DNA of 64,000 bases, taken from Actinoplanes nipponensis. GTDB taxonomy: Bacteria > Actinomycetota > Actinomycetes > Mycobacteriales > Micromonosporaceae. Position numbers and translations under genes: made by a program. The stretch is from assembly GCF_016862275.1 (NCBI RefSeq), contig NZ_BOMQ01000026.1:1-64000 (forward strand), written 5' to 3'. Under the pieces are notes generated by a model that saw nothing but the letters and a program-made list of their open reading frames with translations, made no database searches and was not told where the DNA came from. Within the stretch, counting starts at the first letter, position 1, and each line of letters opens with the position of its first letter. This document shows, piece by piece, positions 25,055 to 33,248 of the stretch.

Positions 25055-26083
25055 ATGACGATCACTCGCCGTACCCTGCTCGGGACCGCCGCGGTCGCCG
25101 GCGGCACCCTCGTCCCCGGCCCGGCCGCCCACGCCGCGCCGCGCCGCACCGTCCGGGCTCCCGCGCTGCGGCCCGGCGACCGGGTCCGGGTGGTCGCGCC
25201 CGGCTCGGCCCCGGACACCCGGCTGGACCGCGGCATCGAGATCCTCACCGGCTTCGGCCTGGTGGTCGAGCTCGGGGCGCACGTCCGCGACCGGTACGGC
25301 TACCTGGCCGGCGCCGACGCGGACCGGCTGGCCGACCTGAACGCGGCGTTCCGCGACCCCGGCGTCCGCGGCGTGTTCGCCGCCCGTGGCGGCTACGGCA
25401 CCCAGCGCATCCTGGACGGCCTGGACCTGGGCGCGGTCCGCCGCGACCCGCGGGTCTTCGTCGGTTTCAGCGACCTGACCGCGCTCAGCGGCCGGCTGTG
25501 GCGCGGCGCCCGGCTGGCCAGCTTCTACGGCCCGATGGTCAACTGGACCGACGCGCGGACCGGCCCGGCGGAGATCGCGTCGCTGCGGGCGGCCGTGATG
25601 ACGACCGACCCGGTGGTGCTGACCCGCGACCCGGCCGAGCCGAGCGCCGCGGTGGCGGTCCCCGGCACGGCGACCGGGACGCTGCTGGGCGGCAACCTGA
25701 CCATGCTGCAGACCGGGTACGGCACCCGCGACTTCCCGGACCTGACTGGGGCGATCCTGCTCTTCGAGGACACCGACGAGGCGCCGTACAGCTACGACCG
25801 GATGCTGACCCAGCTGCGCCGGGTGGGCGCGCTGGACCGGATCAGGGGGATCGCGATCGGCCAGTTCACCAACGCGCCGGTCACCGCCGGACAGTGGACG
25901 GCGGCGCAGGCGGTGCAGGACCGGGTCGGCGACCTGGGGGTGCCGGTGCTGGGTGGGCTGCGGATCGGGCACGGCAGCGGACAGCTGACGGTGCCGCTCG
26001 GCACGCGGGCCACCATCGACACCGCGGCGGGCACGCTGACGGTTGCCCCGGGCGTGACCGCCCGAACCGCCCCGGCTCCGTAG
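25055..26083 (+). CDS. LD-carboxypeptidase, S66 family, exported
   Basis: A 342-residue protein with a twin-arginine-like leader (TITRRTLLGTAAVAGG) and cleavage near AHA-AP (about 30). The mature part is an S66 LD-carboxypeptidase: LRPGDRVRVVAPGSAPD at the start, ARGGYGTQRIL, the nucleophile Ser in VGFSDLTAL, then LLGGNLTML and the Glu-containing LLFEDTDE. Members trim the terminal D-amino acid from tetrapeptide stems in peptidoglycan recycling, or cleave related peptide antibiotics. The exported location suggests wall turnover. Start ATG 25055 is fixed by the leader; longer upstream frames are shadows. Confidence 0.92.
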   Translation: MTITRRTLLGTAAVAGGTLVPGPAAHAAPRRTVRAPALRPGDRVRVVAPGSAPDTRLDRGIEILTGFGLVVELGAHVRDRYGYLAGADADRLADLNAAFRDPGVRGVFAARGGYGTQRILDGLDLGAVRRDPRVFVGFSDLTALSGRLWRGARLASFYGPMVNWTDARTGPAEIASLRAAVMTTDPVVLTRDPAEPSAAVAVPGTATGTLLGGNLTMLQTGYGTRDFPDLTGAILLFEDTDEAPYSYDRMLTQLRRVGALDRIRGIAIGQFTNAPVTAGQWTAAQAVQDRVGDLGVPVLGGLRIGHGSGQLTVPLGTRATIDTAAGTLTVAPGVTARTAPAP

Positions 26084-26163
26084 GCGGCGGCCCGGGAACG
26101 CGGCCGTCACGCCGTCCCCGGGCGTCCTCGCGGAGAACGCGTCGCCGATGCGACCATGGGCGG

Positions 26164-26613
26164 ATGACGGCATGGCGGGACGTCGAGCAGGCGGCGCCGG
26201 AGTTCGCGGGACGGGTGCGGGCCCTGTTCGAGGCCCACAAGCACAAGACGCTGGCCACCCTGCGCGCCGACGGGTCGCCGCGGATCTCCGGCATCGAGAC
26301 CGTCTTCGCCGGCGGCGAACTCGTGTTCGGCTCGATGCCGCACGCGCGCAAGGGCGCGGACCTGCGCCGGGATCCGCGGTTCGCCCTGCACGGGCCCACC
26401 GTGGACCCGGTCGAGGGCGCCGAGGCGCGGTGGCCGGGGGAGGCGAAGATCTCCGGCCGGGCCGTGCCGGCGCCGACCGGGGAGGGCGAGGGCGACCGCT
26501 TCCGGGCCGACATCGCCGAGGTCGTGCACACCCACCTCGACGACAGGGCCACCGTGCTGGTCGTCGAGTGGTGGACCCCGGCCGGTGGCCTGCGGCGGGC
26601 CGAGCGCGCGTAA
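26164..26613 (+). CDS. Pyridoxamine 5'-phosphate oxidase-like FMN protein
   Basis: A 149-residue single-domain split-barrel protein. The start EFAGRVRALFEAHKHKTLATLRADGSPRISGIE is the classic PNPOx-like beginning (TLRADGSP), followed by MPHARKGADLRRDPRFALHG. Members bind FMN or F420 and reduce varied substrates; true vitamin B6 oxidase activity is not expected for this group. In some actinomycetes such proteins are F420-dependent. It stands alone, followed by the hydrolase pseudogene. Confidence 0.88.
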   Translation: MTAWRDVEQAAPEFAGRVRALFEAHKHKTLATLRADGSPRISGIETVFAGGELVFGSMPHARKGADLRRDPRFALHGPTVDPVEGAEARWPGEAKISGRAVPAPTGEGEGDRFRADIAEVVHTHLDDRATVLVVEWWTPAGGLRRAERA

Positions 26614-26715
26614 CCACGGCCCCGGCCGCCGGGAGCGCCGGAGCGTCTGGGCCACCCGTACCGCCCCCTCGGCGCGGATCGCCTCGGCCTTGCCGGTGAT
26701 GCGGTGCCGGACCGC

Positions 26716-27188
26716 CCGTGAGCGGCCCGCCCGCGTGCTCACCCCGACGCATCCGGGCTGGAACGGCACCCCGCGCCCCGGCGACCTCACCGACGTGCGC
26801 GGGCCGGCCGAGCTCTACCTGGCGCTGATCGACCGGCTCGGCCTGACCGGGGTCACCGTCGTGGGCAACTCAAGGCTGGATCGCCGCCGAGCTGGCCCTG
26901 CTCGCCGGTCCCCGGGTGGGCCGGATCGTCATCGTGAACGGCGTCGGCATCAGCGTGCCCGGCCACCCCGTCGCGGACTTCTTCGCGCTGACCCCGGCCG
27001 AGCTGACCGAGCTGTCCTATGCCGACCCGGTCCGCTCCCGGGTCGACCCGGCCACCGTCCCGGCGGCGGAGCGGGCCGTCCTGGCGGCCAACCGGCAGAC
27101 CATCGCCGTCTTCGCCGGCGCCGGGCACCTGCCGCAGCTGGAGGCCCCGGCGCGCACCCTGGCCGCCGTCTGGGACTTCGCCGGCTGA
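26716..27188 (+). pseudogene. Decayed alpha/beta hydrolase gene
   Basis: Remnant of an alpha/beta hydrolase with three lesions. First, the 5' part is missing: sequence becomes recognisable only at RVLTPTHPGWNGTPRPGDL. Second, a frameshift lies right after the nucleophile elbow: VTVVGNS is in one frame, and GWIAAELALLAGPRVGRIVIVN continues in another from about 26875. Third, an internal deletion removes the lid and the region with the catalytic Asp, so ANRQTIAVFA runs straight into GAGHLPQLEAPARTL, which holds the catalytic His. The 3' part alone is an open frame from 26916, but it cannot be an active enzyme. Confidence 0.75.
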
Positions 27189-27265
27189 ACCTCGGCGGTC
27201 GCCGGCCGGTGGGCGCCCGCCCGCCCCTGATGCAGTCGGATCCCCGACGCGTACCCCGGTATCCA

Positions 27266-27297
27266 CCCCAGGGTGGGCGCCGGCCATCCCCAGGGTG
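27266..27297. repeat. Two direct CCCCAGGGTG repeats before the ECF sigma gene
   Basis: CCCCAGGGTG occurs at 27266-27275 and again at 27288-27297, 22 bp apart (two helical turns), ending 73 bp upstream of the sigma factor ATG. The spacing puts both copies on one face of the DNA, as expected for an activator or repressor site. Confidence 0.45.
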
Positions 27298-27370
27298 CCG
27301 CCCGGATCTCAACCGCACCGCGAATCCCTAGCGTCGTCCGGGTTGGTTCGACACCACGGGGAGACGCGAC

Positions 27371-27949
27371 ATGACGATCAACCAGTACGACGGCACCCGG
27401 GACCTCATCCGCGACGCCCGCAGCGGCGCGGCCGGCGCGGCCGACCGGTTCGTGCAGCAGTTCGAACGGCTGGTCTGGTGGACGGTGCGCTCGTTCCGGC
27501 TGCCCCAGTCCGACGCCGAGGACGTGGTGCAGAACACCTGGCTGCGCGCGTTCGAGCACCTCGACGAGATCCGCGACCCGGACCGGGTCAGCTCCTGGCT
27601 GGTGACCATCGCCCGGCGGGAGTGCCTGAAGTTCCTGCGGGCCGGCAAGCGCGAGATCCCCGGCCTGGAGCTGGAGGACGAGCCGCGCGACGAGCGGGCC
27701 CCGCACCCTGAGCAGGCCGCCGTGGACGCCCGGATGAACCACCTGCTCTGGCAGCACGTCAACTCGCTGCCGGCCTCGTCACGCGCGCTGGTCGTCGCGC
27801 TCAGCAGCAGCGACGCCCCCGGCTACGCCGAGCTGGCCCGGTGCCGGGGCATCCCGATCGGCAGCATCGGGCCGACCCGGATGCGGTCGCTGCGCAAGCT
27901 GCGGGCCTCGCTGGAACGCGCCGGCCTGGGGGCGCAGGCATGGCACTAG
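27371..27949 (+). CDS. ECF-type RNA polymerase sigma factor
   Basis: A 192-residue sigma-70 family factor of the ECF class. Region 2 (about 20-95) shows RLVWWTVRSFRLPQSDAEDVVQNTWLRAFEHLDEIRDP with its DAEDVVQ and SWL(V)TIAR motifs. Region 4 (about 130-185) has GYAELARCRGIPIGSIGPTRMRSLRKL, an unusual but readable helix-turn-helix. No anti-sigma gene is adjacent. GGGGAGACG precedes the ATG. It is convergent with the LAL regulator, and their stop codons overlap inside CTAG. Direct repeats lie upstream. The regulon is unknown. Confidence 0.93.
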   Translation: MTINQYDGTRDLIRDARSGAAGAADRFVQQFERLVWWTVRSFRLPQSDAEDVVQNTWLRAFEHLDEIRDPDRVSSWLVTIARRECLKFLRAGKREIPGLELEDEPRDERAPHPEQAAVDARMNHLLWQHVNSLPASSRALVVALSSSDAPGYAELARCRGIPIGSIGPTRMRSLRKLRASLERAGLGAQAWH

Positions 27950-30666
27950 CCCTGGGCGGCGACGGCGATCCCGGCGAGCTGGGCCCGGGACCGGATGTGC
28001 GTCTTGCGGTAGATGTTGCTCAGGTGGTACTCGATCGTCTTCTGCGACAGGAACAGGGTGGCCGCCGCCTCGTGGTTGGTGGCCCCCCGGGCCACCACCA
28101 GCGCCACCTGCAGCTCCTGCGGGGTCAGCTGGGGGAGCGCGTCGGCCGGGCGGCCCACCGCCGAACCGGTGGCCCGCAGCTCGGTGCGCGCCCGCTCCGC
28201 CCAGGGCTGCGCGCCCAGCCGGGTGAAGGTCTCCAGCGCCTCCTGCAGGAGGCCGCGGGCGTCCGCCCGGCGGCGGGCCCGGCGCAGCCGCTCGCCGTAG
28301 CAGAGCTGGGTGCGGGCCCGCTCGAACGGCATCAGGGCGCACCCCGGGGCCCGCAGCGCGGTCCGGAACGCCTCGTCCATCTCCTCGGGGGCGGCCAGCA
28401 GCGCCCCGCACCGGGCCGCGGCGGCCCCGGCCCACTGCCCGGCCGGCTCCGGCCGGTCGAGCAGCTCGCGCGCGTCGTCCACGCGGCCGTCCCGGATGTA
28501 CGCCTCGACGAGGTCGTACACCCACGGCACCACGGCCGGCTCGTGGATGTGCGCGACCACCGGCAGCTCCCGCACCGCCTCCAGCCGGGTGATCGCCTCG
28601 CCGGTGTCACCCCGGCTCAGCGCCAGCAGCCCCAGCTCGTGACCGGTGTAGAGGGCCATGCAGGCGACGCCGAGGCGCTCGGCGACCGCCATGGTGCGCT
28701 CGACCCGGCGCCGGCAGTCGTCGGCGCGGCCCTGCACCGCGTCGAGGCGGCCGGCGAAGAACAGCCCGTACAGGTTGGCCTGGCGGGTCTCGCTGGCCAG
28801 CCGCAGGCTCTCCGCCGCGCTGACCCGCGCGTCGTGCCAGCGCCCGACCCGGAAGTGCAGCTCCGACTCGATGCCCAGCGCCTGCGGCAGCACGCCCAGG
28901 GCGCCCGCGGACCGGGCGGCCGCCACCACCCGGCCGATCAGCTCGCCGGCCCGGTCGTAGTGCTCGAGCCAGATCCAGGTCAGCGCCGCGTGGCAGAGGT
29001 CCTGGGCGCGGACCACGGGGTCGGCCGCCATCAGCTCGGCGTGGCAGTCCCGCAGCAGCGTGGTCGCCGCCTCCCGGTCGCCGGCCAGCGCCCGCCCGCC
29101 GGCCAGGGCCACCGCCGCGACCAGCCGGGCCACGCCGCCGACCCGGCCGGCCAGCTCGTAGCCGCGGCGGACCACCGCCTGCAGCCGCTCGATGTCGCCG
29201 ACCATGAAGTACGGGATGCAGGCGTCGGAGTACATCAGCGCGGCCCGGGCCGGATCCACCTCCTGCACGGCCGCCGCGCTGCGGACCAGGAACGGCAGCA
29301 CGCCGTCGGGCCGCTCGCGCCACATCCGCACGTACGCGCTCATGTGCTGGATCAGGGCCCGGCGGCCGGGATCGGCGGTCAGCGGCAGTGCCTCGTCGAG
29401 CAGCGGCAGCACCTGGTCGTTGTGCCCGGCGAGCTGCCAGCAGCGCGCGGCGCGCAGCAGCCGGCGGGCCCGTTCCGGACCGCGGCTGAGCCGGGCGGCC
29501 TGCCCGAACGCCCGGGCCGCGGCCACGTAGCCGGCGCGCCGGCTGGCGCGCAGCGCGGCGTGCTCCAGCTCGGCGGCGACCTGCTCGTCCGGGGCCAGGG
29601 TGGCCGCGGCCAGGTGCCAGGCGCGGGCGTCGGCCGCGGCGTCGCCGGGCACGTCGGCCAGCGCCGCGGCCAGCGCGCTGTGCGCGGCGCACCGGTCGTC
29701 CATGGCCGCACCGTGGTAGACCACCGAGCGCAGCAGCGGGTGCCGGAACTCGATGCGCCGGTCGTCGATGGTGATCAGGTCCTGCTTCTCGGCCGGCGCG
29801 AAGTCGCGCAGCTGCAGCCCGCGCGCGCGGGCGGCGACGAGCAGGGTGGCGGTGTCGCCGCCGACCGCGGCCGCGGCCAGCACCAGCGCCCGGCGGGTGT
29901 CGTCGTCGAGCTGGTCCAGCCGGCCGCGCAGCGCGCGCTCGATGCGCGAGCCCGGCGCCACGAACGGCGCGGTCACCTCCTGGTCGATCGTCTCCGGCCG
30001 CTCCCGGCACAGCTCGATCACCCCGAGCGGGTTGCCGGCCGTCGCGGCGTGCAGCCGCGCCCCGGTGCCCGCCGGGGCGACCGCCAGCGTCGTGCGGCAC
30101 AGCTCGTCGACGTCCTCCACGGACAGACCGGTGAGCGCCACGTGCCGCGACGGCAGGCCGGCGGCGTCCGCCGGCTCCCGCGTGGCCAGCAGCAGGGCGA
30201 TGCCGTCGGCGTGCAGCCGGCGCCCGGCGAAGAGCACGGCCTCCCGCGAGGAGGCGTCCAGCCACTGCAGGTCGTCCACCACGATCAGCAGCGGCGTGGC
30301 CTCGGCCGCCGCGGCCAGGATGCCGACCGTGGCGGCGCAGACGGTGAAGCGGTCGCCGGCCACCGGCGGGCCCAGGGCCAGGGCGCTGCGCAGCGCGGCC
30401 GCCTGCGGGGCGGGCAGCTCGTCCAGCACCCCCAGCACCGGCCGCAGCAGGTCGGCCAGGCCGGCGAACGGGATCTCCGACTCGTCCTCGTAGCCCCGGG
30501 CGGACAGCACCTGCATGCCGGTGGCCTGCTCGATCGCGTAGCCGACGAGCGTGGTCTTGCCGATCCCCGGCTCGCCGGTGAGCACCAGCGCGTCGCTGCG
30601 GCCGGCCCGCGCGCCTGTCAGAAGACCGTCGATCAATGCACGTTCGGCGGTCCGTCCGAGCATCAT
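27946..30666 (-). CDS. LAL-type LuxR regulator with AAA ATPase domain
   Basis: A 906-residue large ATP-binding LuxR regulator. The N-terminal AAA/STAND ATPase has Walker A GEPGIGKTTL (about 31-40) and Walker B LLIVVDDLQWLD (about 125). A long TPR-like helical region (about 350-830) and a C-terminal LuxR helix-turn-helix (about 840-900, LTPQELQVALVVARGATNHEAA ... TIEYHLSNIYRK) follow. Family members (MalT-like) sense a ligand with the ATPase/TPR part and activate transcription. It is divergent from the DyP peroxidase operon with only 90 bp between them, containing a 26-bp palindrome, so it probably controls that operon. Confidence 0.93.
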   Translation of the reverse strand: MMLGRTAERALIDGLLTGARAGRSDALVLTGEPGIGKTTLVGYAIEQATGMQVLSARGYEDESEIPFAGLADLLRPVLGVLDELPAPQAAALRSALALGPPVAGDRFTVCAATVGILAAAAEATPLLIVVDDLQWLDASSREAVLFAGRRLHADGIALLLATREPADAAGLPSRHVALTGLSVEDVDELCRTTLAVAPAGTGARLHAATAGNPLGVIELCRERPETIDQEVTAPFVAPGSRIERALRGRLDQLDDDTRRALVLAAAAVGGDTATLLVAARARGLQLRDFAPAEKQDLITIDDRRIEFRHPLLRSVVYHGAAMDDRCAAHSALAAALADVPGDAAADARAWHLAAATLAPDEQVAAELEHAALRASRRAGYVAAARAFGQAARLSRGPERARRLLRAARCWQLAGHNDQVLPLLDEALPLTADPGRRALIQHMSAYVRMWRERPDGVLPFLVRSAAAVQEVDPARAALMYSDACIPYFMVGDIERLQAVVRRGYELAGRVGGVARLVAAVALAGGRALAGDREAATTLLRDCHAELMAADPVVRAQDLCHAALTWIWLEHYDRAGELIGRVVAAARSAGALGVLPQALGIESELHFRVGRWHDARVSAAESLRLASETRQANLYGLFFAGRLDAVQGRADDCRRRVERTMAVAERLGVACMALYTGHELGLLALSRGDTGEAITRLEAVRELPVVAHIHEPAVVPWVYDLVEAYIRDGRVDDARELLDRPEPAGQWAGAAAARCGALLAAPEEMDEAFRTALRAPGCALMPFERARTQLCYGERLRRARRRADARGLLQEALETFTRLGAQPWAERARTELRATGSAVGRPADALPQLTPQELQVALVVARGATNHEAAATLFLSQKTIEYHLSNIYRKTHIRSRAQLAGIAVAAQG

Positions 30667-30708
30667 CGGCCGAGTGTATTCCCGTCGCAATCGGGCGAGG
30701 ATGCCCGT

Positions 30709-30734
30709 ACCGCATCGGCGGGGGCCGATGCGGT
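30709..30734. promoter_or_regulatory. 26-bp palindrome in the LAL / peroxidase divergent promoter
   Basis: Arms ACCGCATCGGC and GCCGATGCGGT are perfect 11-bp complements around GGGG. It lies 22 bp before the ATG of the first gene of the peroxidase operon and 42 bp before the LAL start. It is either an operator for the LAL protein or a 5'-leader hairpin. Confidence 0.6.
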
Positions 30735-30756
30735 TGATTGTTCGCGAAGGATCATC

Positions 30757-31362
30757 ATGATCGAGATCACCGATCCGCCGGGCGAGGAATCGCGGGACGG
30801 GTCCTATCTGTCCTCCATGGCCGGCCGCGGCACCCCGCTGACCGTCCTCACCCCCATGCCGCGGCGCTGGGTCCCGCTGCTGCGCGGCTTCCTGTTCCTG
30901 CGCCGGCTGCTCGGCGCGCCCAGCGACCTCAAGCGGATGTCGTTCATCCACTTCGCCCACTGGTCGGTGCTGTCCCGCTTCCCCGGCCAGCAACGCCGCT
31001 CCCGGTACGCCTACCTGCTGTTCCGCAGCGACTTCAACGGCGCCTGGGGCAAGTACATCGACGCCTTCTCGCTGGAGATCCCGGCCCGGATGGCGCTCAT
31101 CTGGGGCTGGTCGTACGGGTTCCCGGGCGCGCTGCCGCCGGAGCCGTTCCGCCGCTACATCCGCGCCAACGACCTCGAGGTCGACCACTACTACTCCGCG
31201 TACCCCGACTCCGGGGTGACCGAGATCGGCGCGGCGCTGCGCGTGCGGGAGGCGTACGAGCGGCACCTGGGCCCGGCCGAGCCGGCGGCCTTCGGCGCGG
31301 CCTGGCGGCGCTTCGTCGACGAGGTCCAGGGCGACCTCTACAGCTGGGAGGAGCGGTCATGA
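30757..31362 (+). CDS. Unknown protein homologous to the peroxidase N-terminal domain
   Basis: A 201-residue protein of no recognised family; no signal peptide and no clear membrane span. After a leader with PLTVLTPMPRRWVPLLRG it shows IHFAHWSVL (about 64), RYAYLLFRSDFNG, IWGWSYGFPG (about 115), PEPFRRYI, and YPDSGVTEIGAALRVR (about 148-163). The same landmarks, in the same order and with similar spacing, occur in the first 170 residues of the peroxidase encoded next: VHFARLVVL, PYLMLTATVDG, IWGDCAGYPG, PEPFVAFF, SPEGTVAQITDALRLR. The two are therefore probably paralogous domains. AAGGA precedes the ATG. The stop overlaps a first possible start of the peroxidase gene. Confidence 0.85.
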   Translation: MIEITDPPGEESRDGSYLSSMAGRGTPLTVLTPMPRRWVPLLRGFLFLRRLLGAPSDLKRMSFIHFAHWSVLSRFPGQQRRSRYAYLLFRSDFNGAWGKYIDAFSLEIPARMALIWGWSYGFPGALPPEPFRRYIRANDLEVDHYYSAYPDSGVTEIGAALRVREAYERHLGPAEPAAFGAAWRRFVDEVQGDLYSWEERS

Positions 31363-31391
31363 GGCTACAGCTGGGAGGAGCCGTCATGAGG
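31338..31391 (+). repeat. 27-bp tandem duplication at the gene junction
   Basis: Positions 31338-31364 are repeated at 31365-31391 with a single difference (G to C). Each copy includes the ribosome site GGGAGGAG and the start ATGAGG. The first copy encodes the tail of the upstream protein (YSWEERS). The second supplies a new site and start (31386) for the peroxidase. Confidence 0.95.
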
Positions 31392-33239
31392 CGGGCCACG
31401 ACCGGCACCCGGTCGGTGACCGTGTTCGCGCGCATCGCCGACGGCCGGGCCGCCGCGGTGCGCGAACGGTTGCGGTCCTATCGCGACCGCAGCCCGTTCG
31501 CCGCGGTGGGCGGCGTCCACTTCGCCCGGCTGGTCGTGCTCGAACACGCGGTGCGGCAGCGCCGCCCGGCGGACATGTCCCGCCGGGCGCGACTGCTCGA
31601 CCTGCTCGCCCACGGGGGCCGGCCGCCGCGCCCGGACGACCTGCCGCACCCGTACCTGATGCTGACCGCCACCGTCGACGGCGAACCGGCCGACTTCTTC
31701 CGCCGGCTGCGGCGGCTGGGCCCCGACGCCGACGCCATCTGGGGCGACTGCGCCGGCTACCCGGGGCACCGGCGGCCCGAGCCGTTCGTCGCGTTCTTCG
31801 CCGACCGCAGCGTGCGCGCCGACTACACCTTCGCCGGCAGCCCCGAGGGCACGGTCGCGCAGATCACCGACGCCCTGCGGCTGCGCAGCAGGGTGGCCGC
31901 CTTCGCCGCCACCGCCCCGGACGACGCCGACGGCACGCTGCGCGGCCGGTTCCGGACCGCCGTCGACCTTGCCGAGGAACGCGTCCCCGCGCCCGGCCCG
32001 GTGGCCGAGCTGGAGCTGCCCGACATCCAGGGGATCGTGCTGCGGGGCTTCGGCGACCACTGCGCCGCCGCCCACCTGTTCCTGCGGATCACCTCCGCCG
32101 CGCCGGCGCGGCGCTGGCTGCGGGCCGTCGCGCCCGAGGTCACCGCGGCGGCCGAGGTGGGCGACCGGCCGTCCCGGGCGCTGCACCTGGGCATCAGCCA
32201 TGCCGGGCTGGCCCGACTGGGGGTGCCCGCCGAGGAGCTGGCCGCCTTCCCGGAGGAGTTCCGCGAGGGCATGTACGCCCGCGAGCACGTGCTCTCGCCC
32301 GGCCGGGGCACGGGGCCCTGGCGGGCCCCGTTCGACGCGCCCGGCGCGGTCGACATCGTGCTGCTGCTTTCCGCGACCGGCGCCGGCGAGCTGGAGCCGT
32401 GGCTGGCCCGGCTGCGCGCCGAGGCGGCGGACAGCGGCGGCCTGCGCGTCGTGGGCGAACAGCGCGGCGACCGGATGTCCGACCCCGAGGGCGACGGCAG
32501 CACCTTCGTCGAGCACTTCGGCTTCGCCGACGGCATCTCCCAGCCGCGGGTGGCCGGCTACGGCCGCGACACACCGGGCGAGGTGCTGCCGCCGGGCGAG
32601 TTCGTGCTCGGCCTGCCCGACGTGGACGGCGACGTCGCCGGCCGGACGCTGCCGCCCGGGCTCGCCCGCAACGGCAGCTACCTGGTCTACCGCAAGCTGG
32701 AGCAGGACGTGCCGGCGTTCCGGGAGATGACCGCGGCGGTCGCGGCGGGCTTCGCCGGGGGAGCGGACGACGTCGCCGCCGGGCTGGTCGGGCGGCGCCG
32801 GGACGGCGAGCTGCTGGCGCCGTGCCCGGCCGCGGCGCACGTACGGCGGGCCAACCCGCGCGGGGCGCTGCCCGGCGGGGAGAAGCTCAGCCGCCGGCAT
32901 CTGATGCTGCGCCGCGGGATCCCGTACGGGCCGTGGCTGCCCTCCGGCGCGCCGGCCGACGACGCGGAGCGCGGCCTGCTCTTCCTGGCCGTGGTCGGCG
33001 ACCCGGGGCGGCAGTTCGAGTTCGTGCAGACCGAGTGGATGGCCGACGGCAACGCCTTCGGCCGCGGCCGCGAGCAGGACGTCTTCACCACGGCCGGGGG
33101 ACCGGGGGCGCGGATCCTGCTGACCGGCTCGCCCCCGGCGTACGTGCCGGTGCCGCGGCCGCTGGTGACGTGCCGGGGCGGGGAGTACTTCCTGATGCCG
33201 GGACTGGATGCGCTGCGGGCCCTGGGCAAGTCCGGCTGA
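31386..33239 (+). CDS. DyP-type heme peroxidase with N-terminal extra domain
   Basis: A 617-residue protein (626 if the first duplicated ATG at 31359 is used). Residues about 200-617 are a dye-decolourising peroxidase with the signature GFADGISQPR (GxxDG Asp near 381), the proximal heme His in HVRRANPR (about 485), and a C-terminal QFEFVQTEWMADGNAF. Typical DyPs have 300-450 residues and this one is much longer. Its first 170 residues form a separate domain matching the preceding stand-alone protein. No Tat leader and no encapsulin-targeting tail are visible, so it is probably cytoplasmic. Substrate unknown. It is cotranscribed with its neighbour under likely LAL control. Confidence 0.92.
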   Translation: MRRATTGTRSVTVFARIADGRAAAVRERLRSYRDRSPFAAVGGVHFARLVVLEHAVRQRRPADMSRRARLLDLLAHGGRPPRPDDLPHPYLMLTATVDGEPADFFRRLRRLGPDADAIWGDCAGYPGHRRPEPFVAFFADRSVRADYTFAGSPEGTVAQITDALRLRSRVAAFAATAPDDADGTLRGRFRTAVDLAEERVPAPGPVAELELPDIQGIVLRGFGDHCAAAHLFLRITSAAPARRWLRAVAPEVTAAAEVGDRPSRALHLGISHAGLARLGVPAEELAAFPEEFREGMYAREHVLSPGRGTGPWRAPFDAPGAVDIVLLLSATGAGELEPWLARLRAEAADSGGLRVVGEQRGDRMSDPEGDGSTFVEHFGFADGISQPRVAGYGRDTPGEVLPPGEFVLGLPDVDGDVAGRTLPPGLARNGSYLVYRKLEQDVPAFREMTAAVAAGFAGGADDVAAGLVGRRRDGELLAPCPAAAHVRRANPRGALPGGEKLSRRHLMLRRGIPYGPWLPSGAPADDAERGLLFLAVVGDPGRQFEFVQTEWMADGNAFGRGREQDVFTTAGGPGARILLTGSPPAYVPVPRPLVTCRGGEYFLMPGLDALRALGKSG

Positions 33240-33248
33240 GGGGCCCCG

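Noticed and set aside
26625..26790. Minus-strand fragment (HRITGKAEAIRAEGAVR) between PNPOx-like gene and the pseudogene as a second relic gene
   Set aside because: A vague helical resemblance only; too short and without start or family to support.
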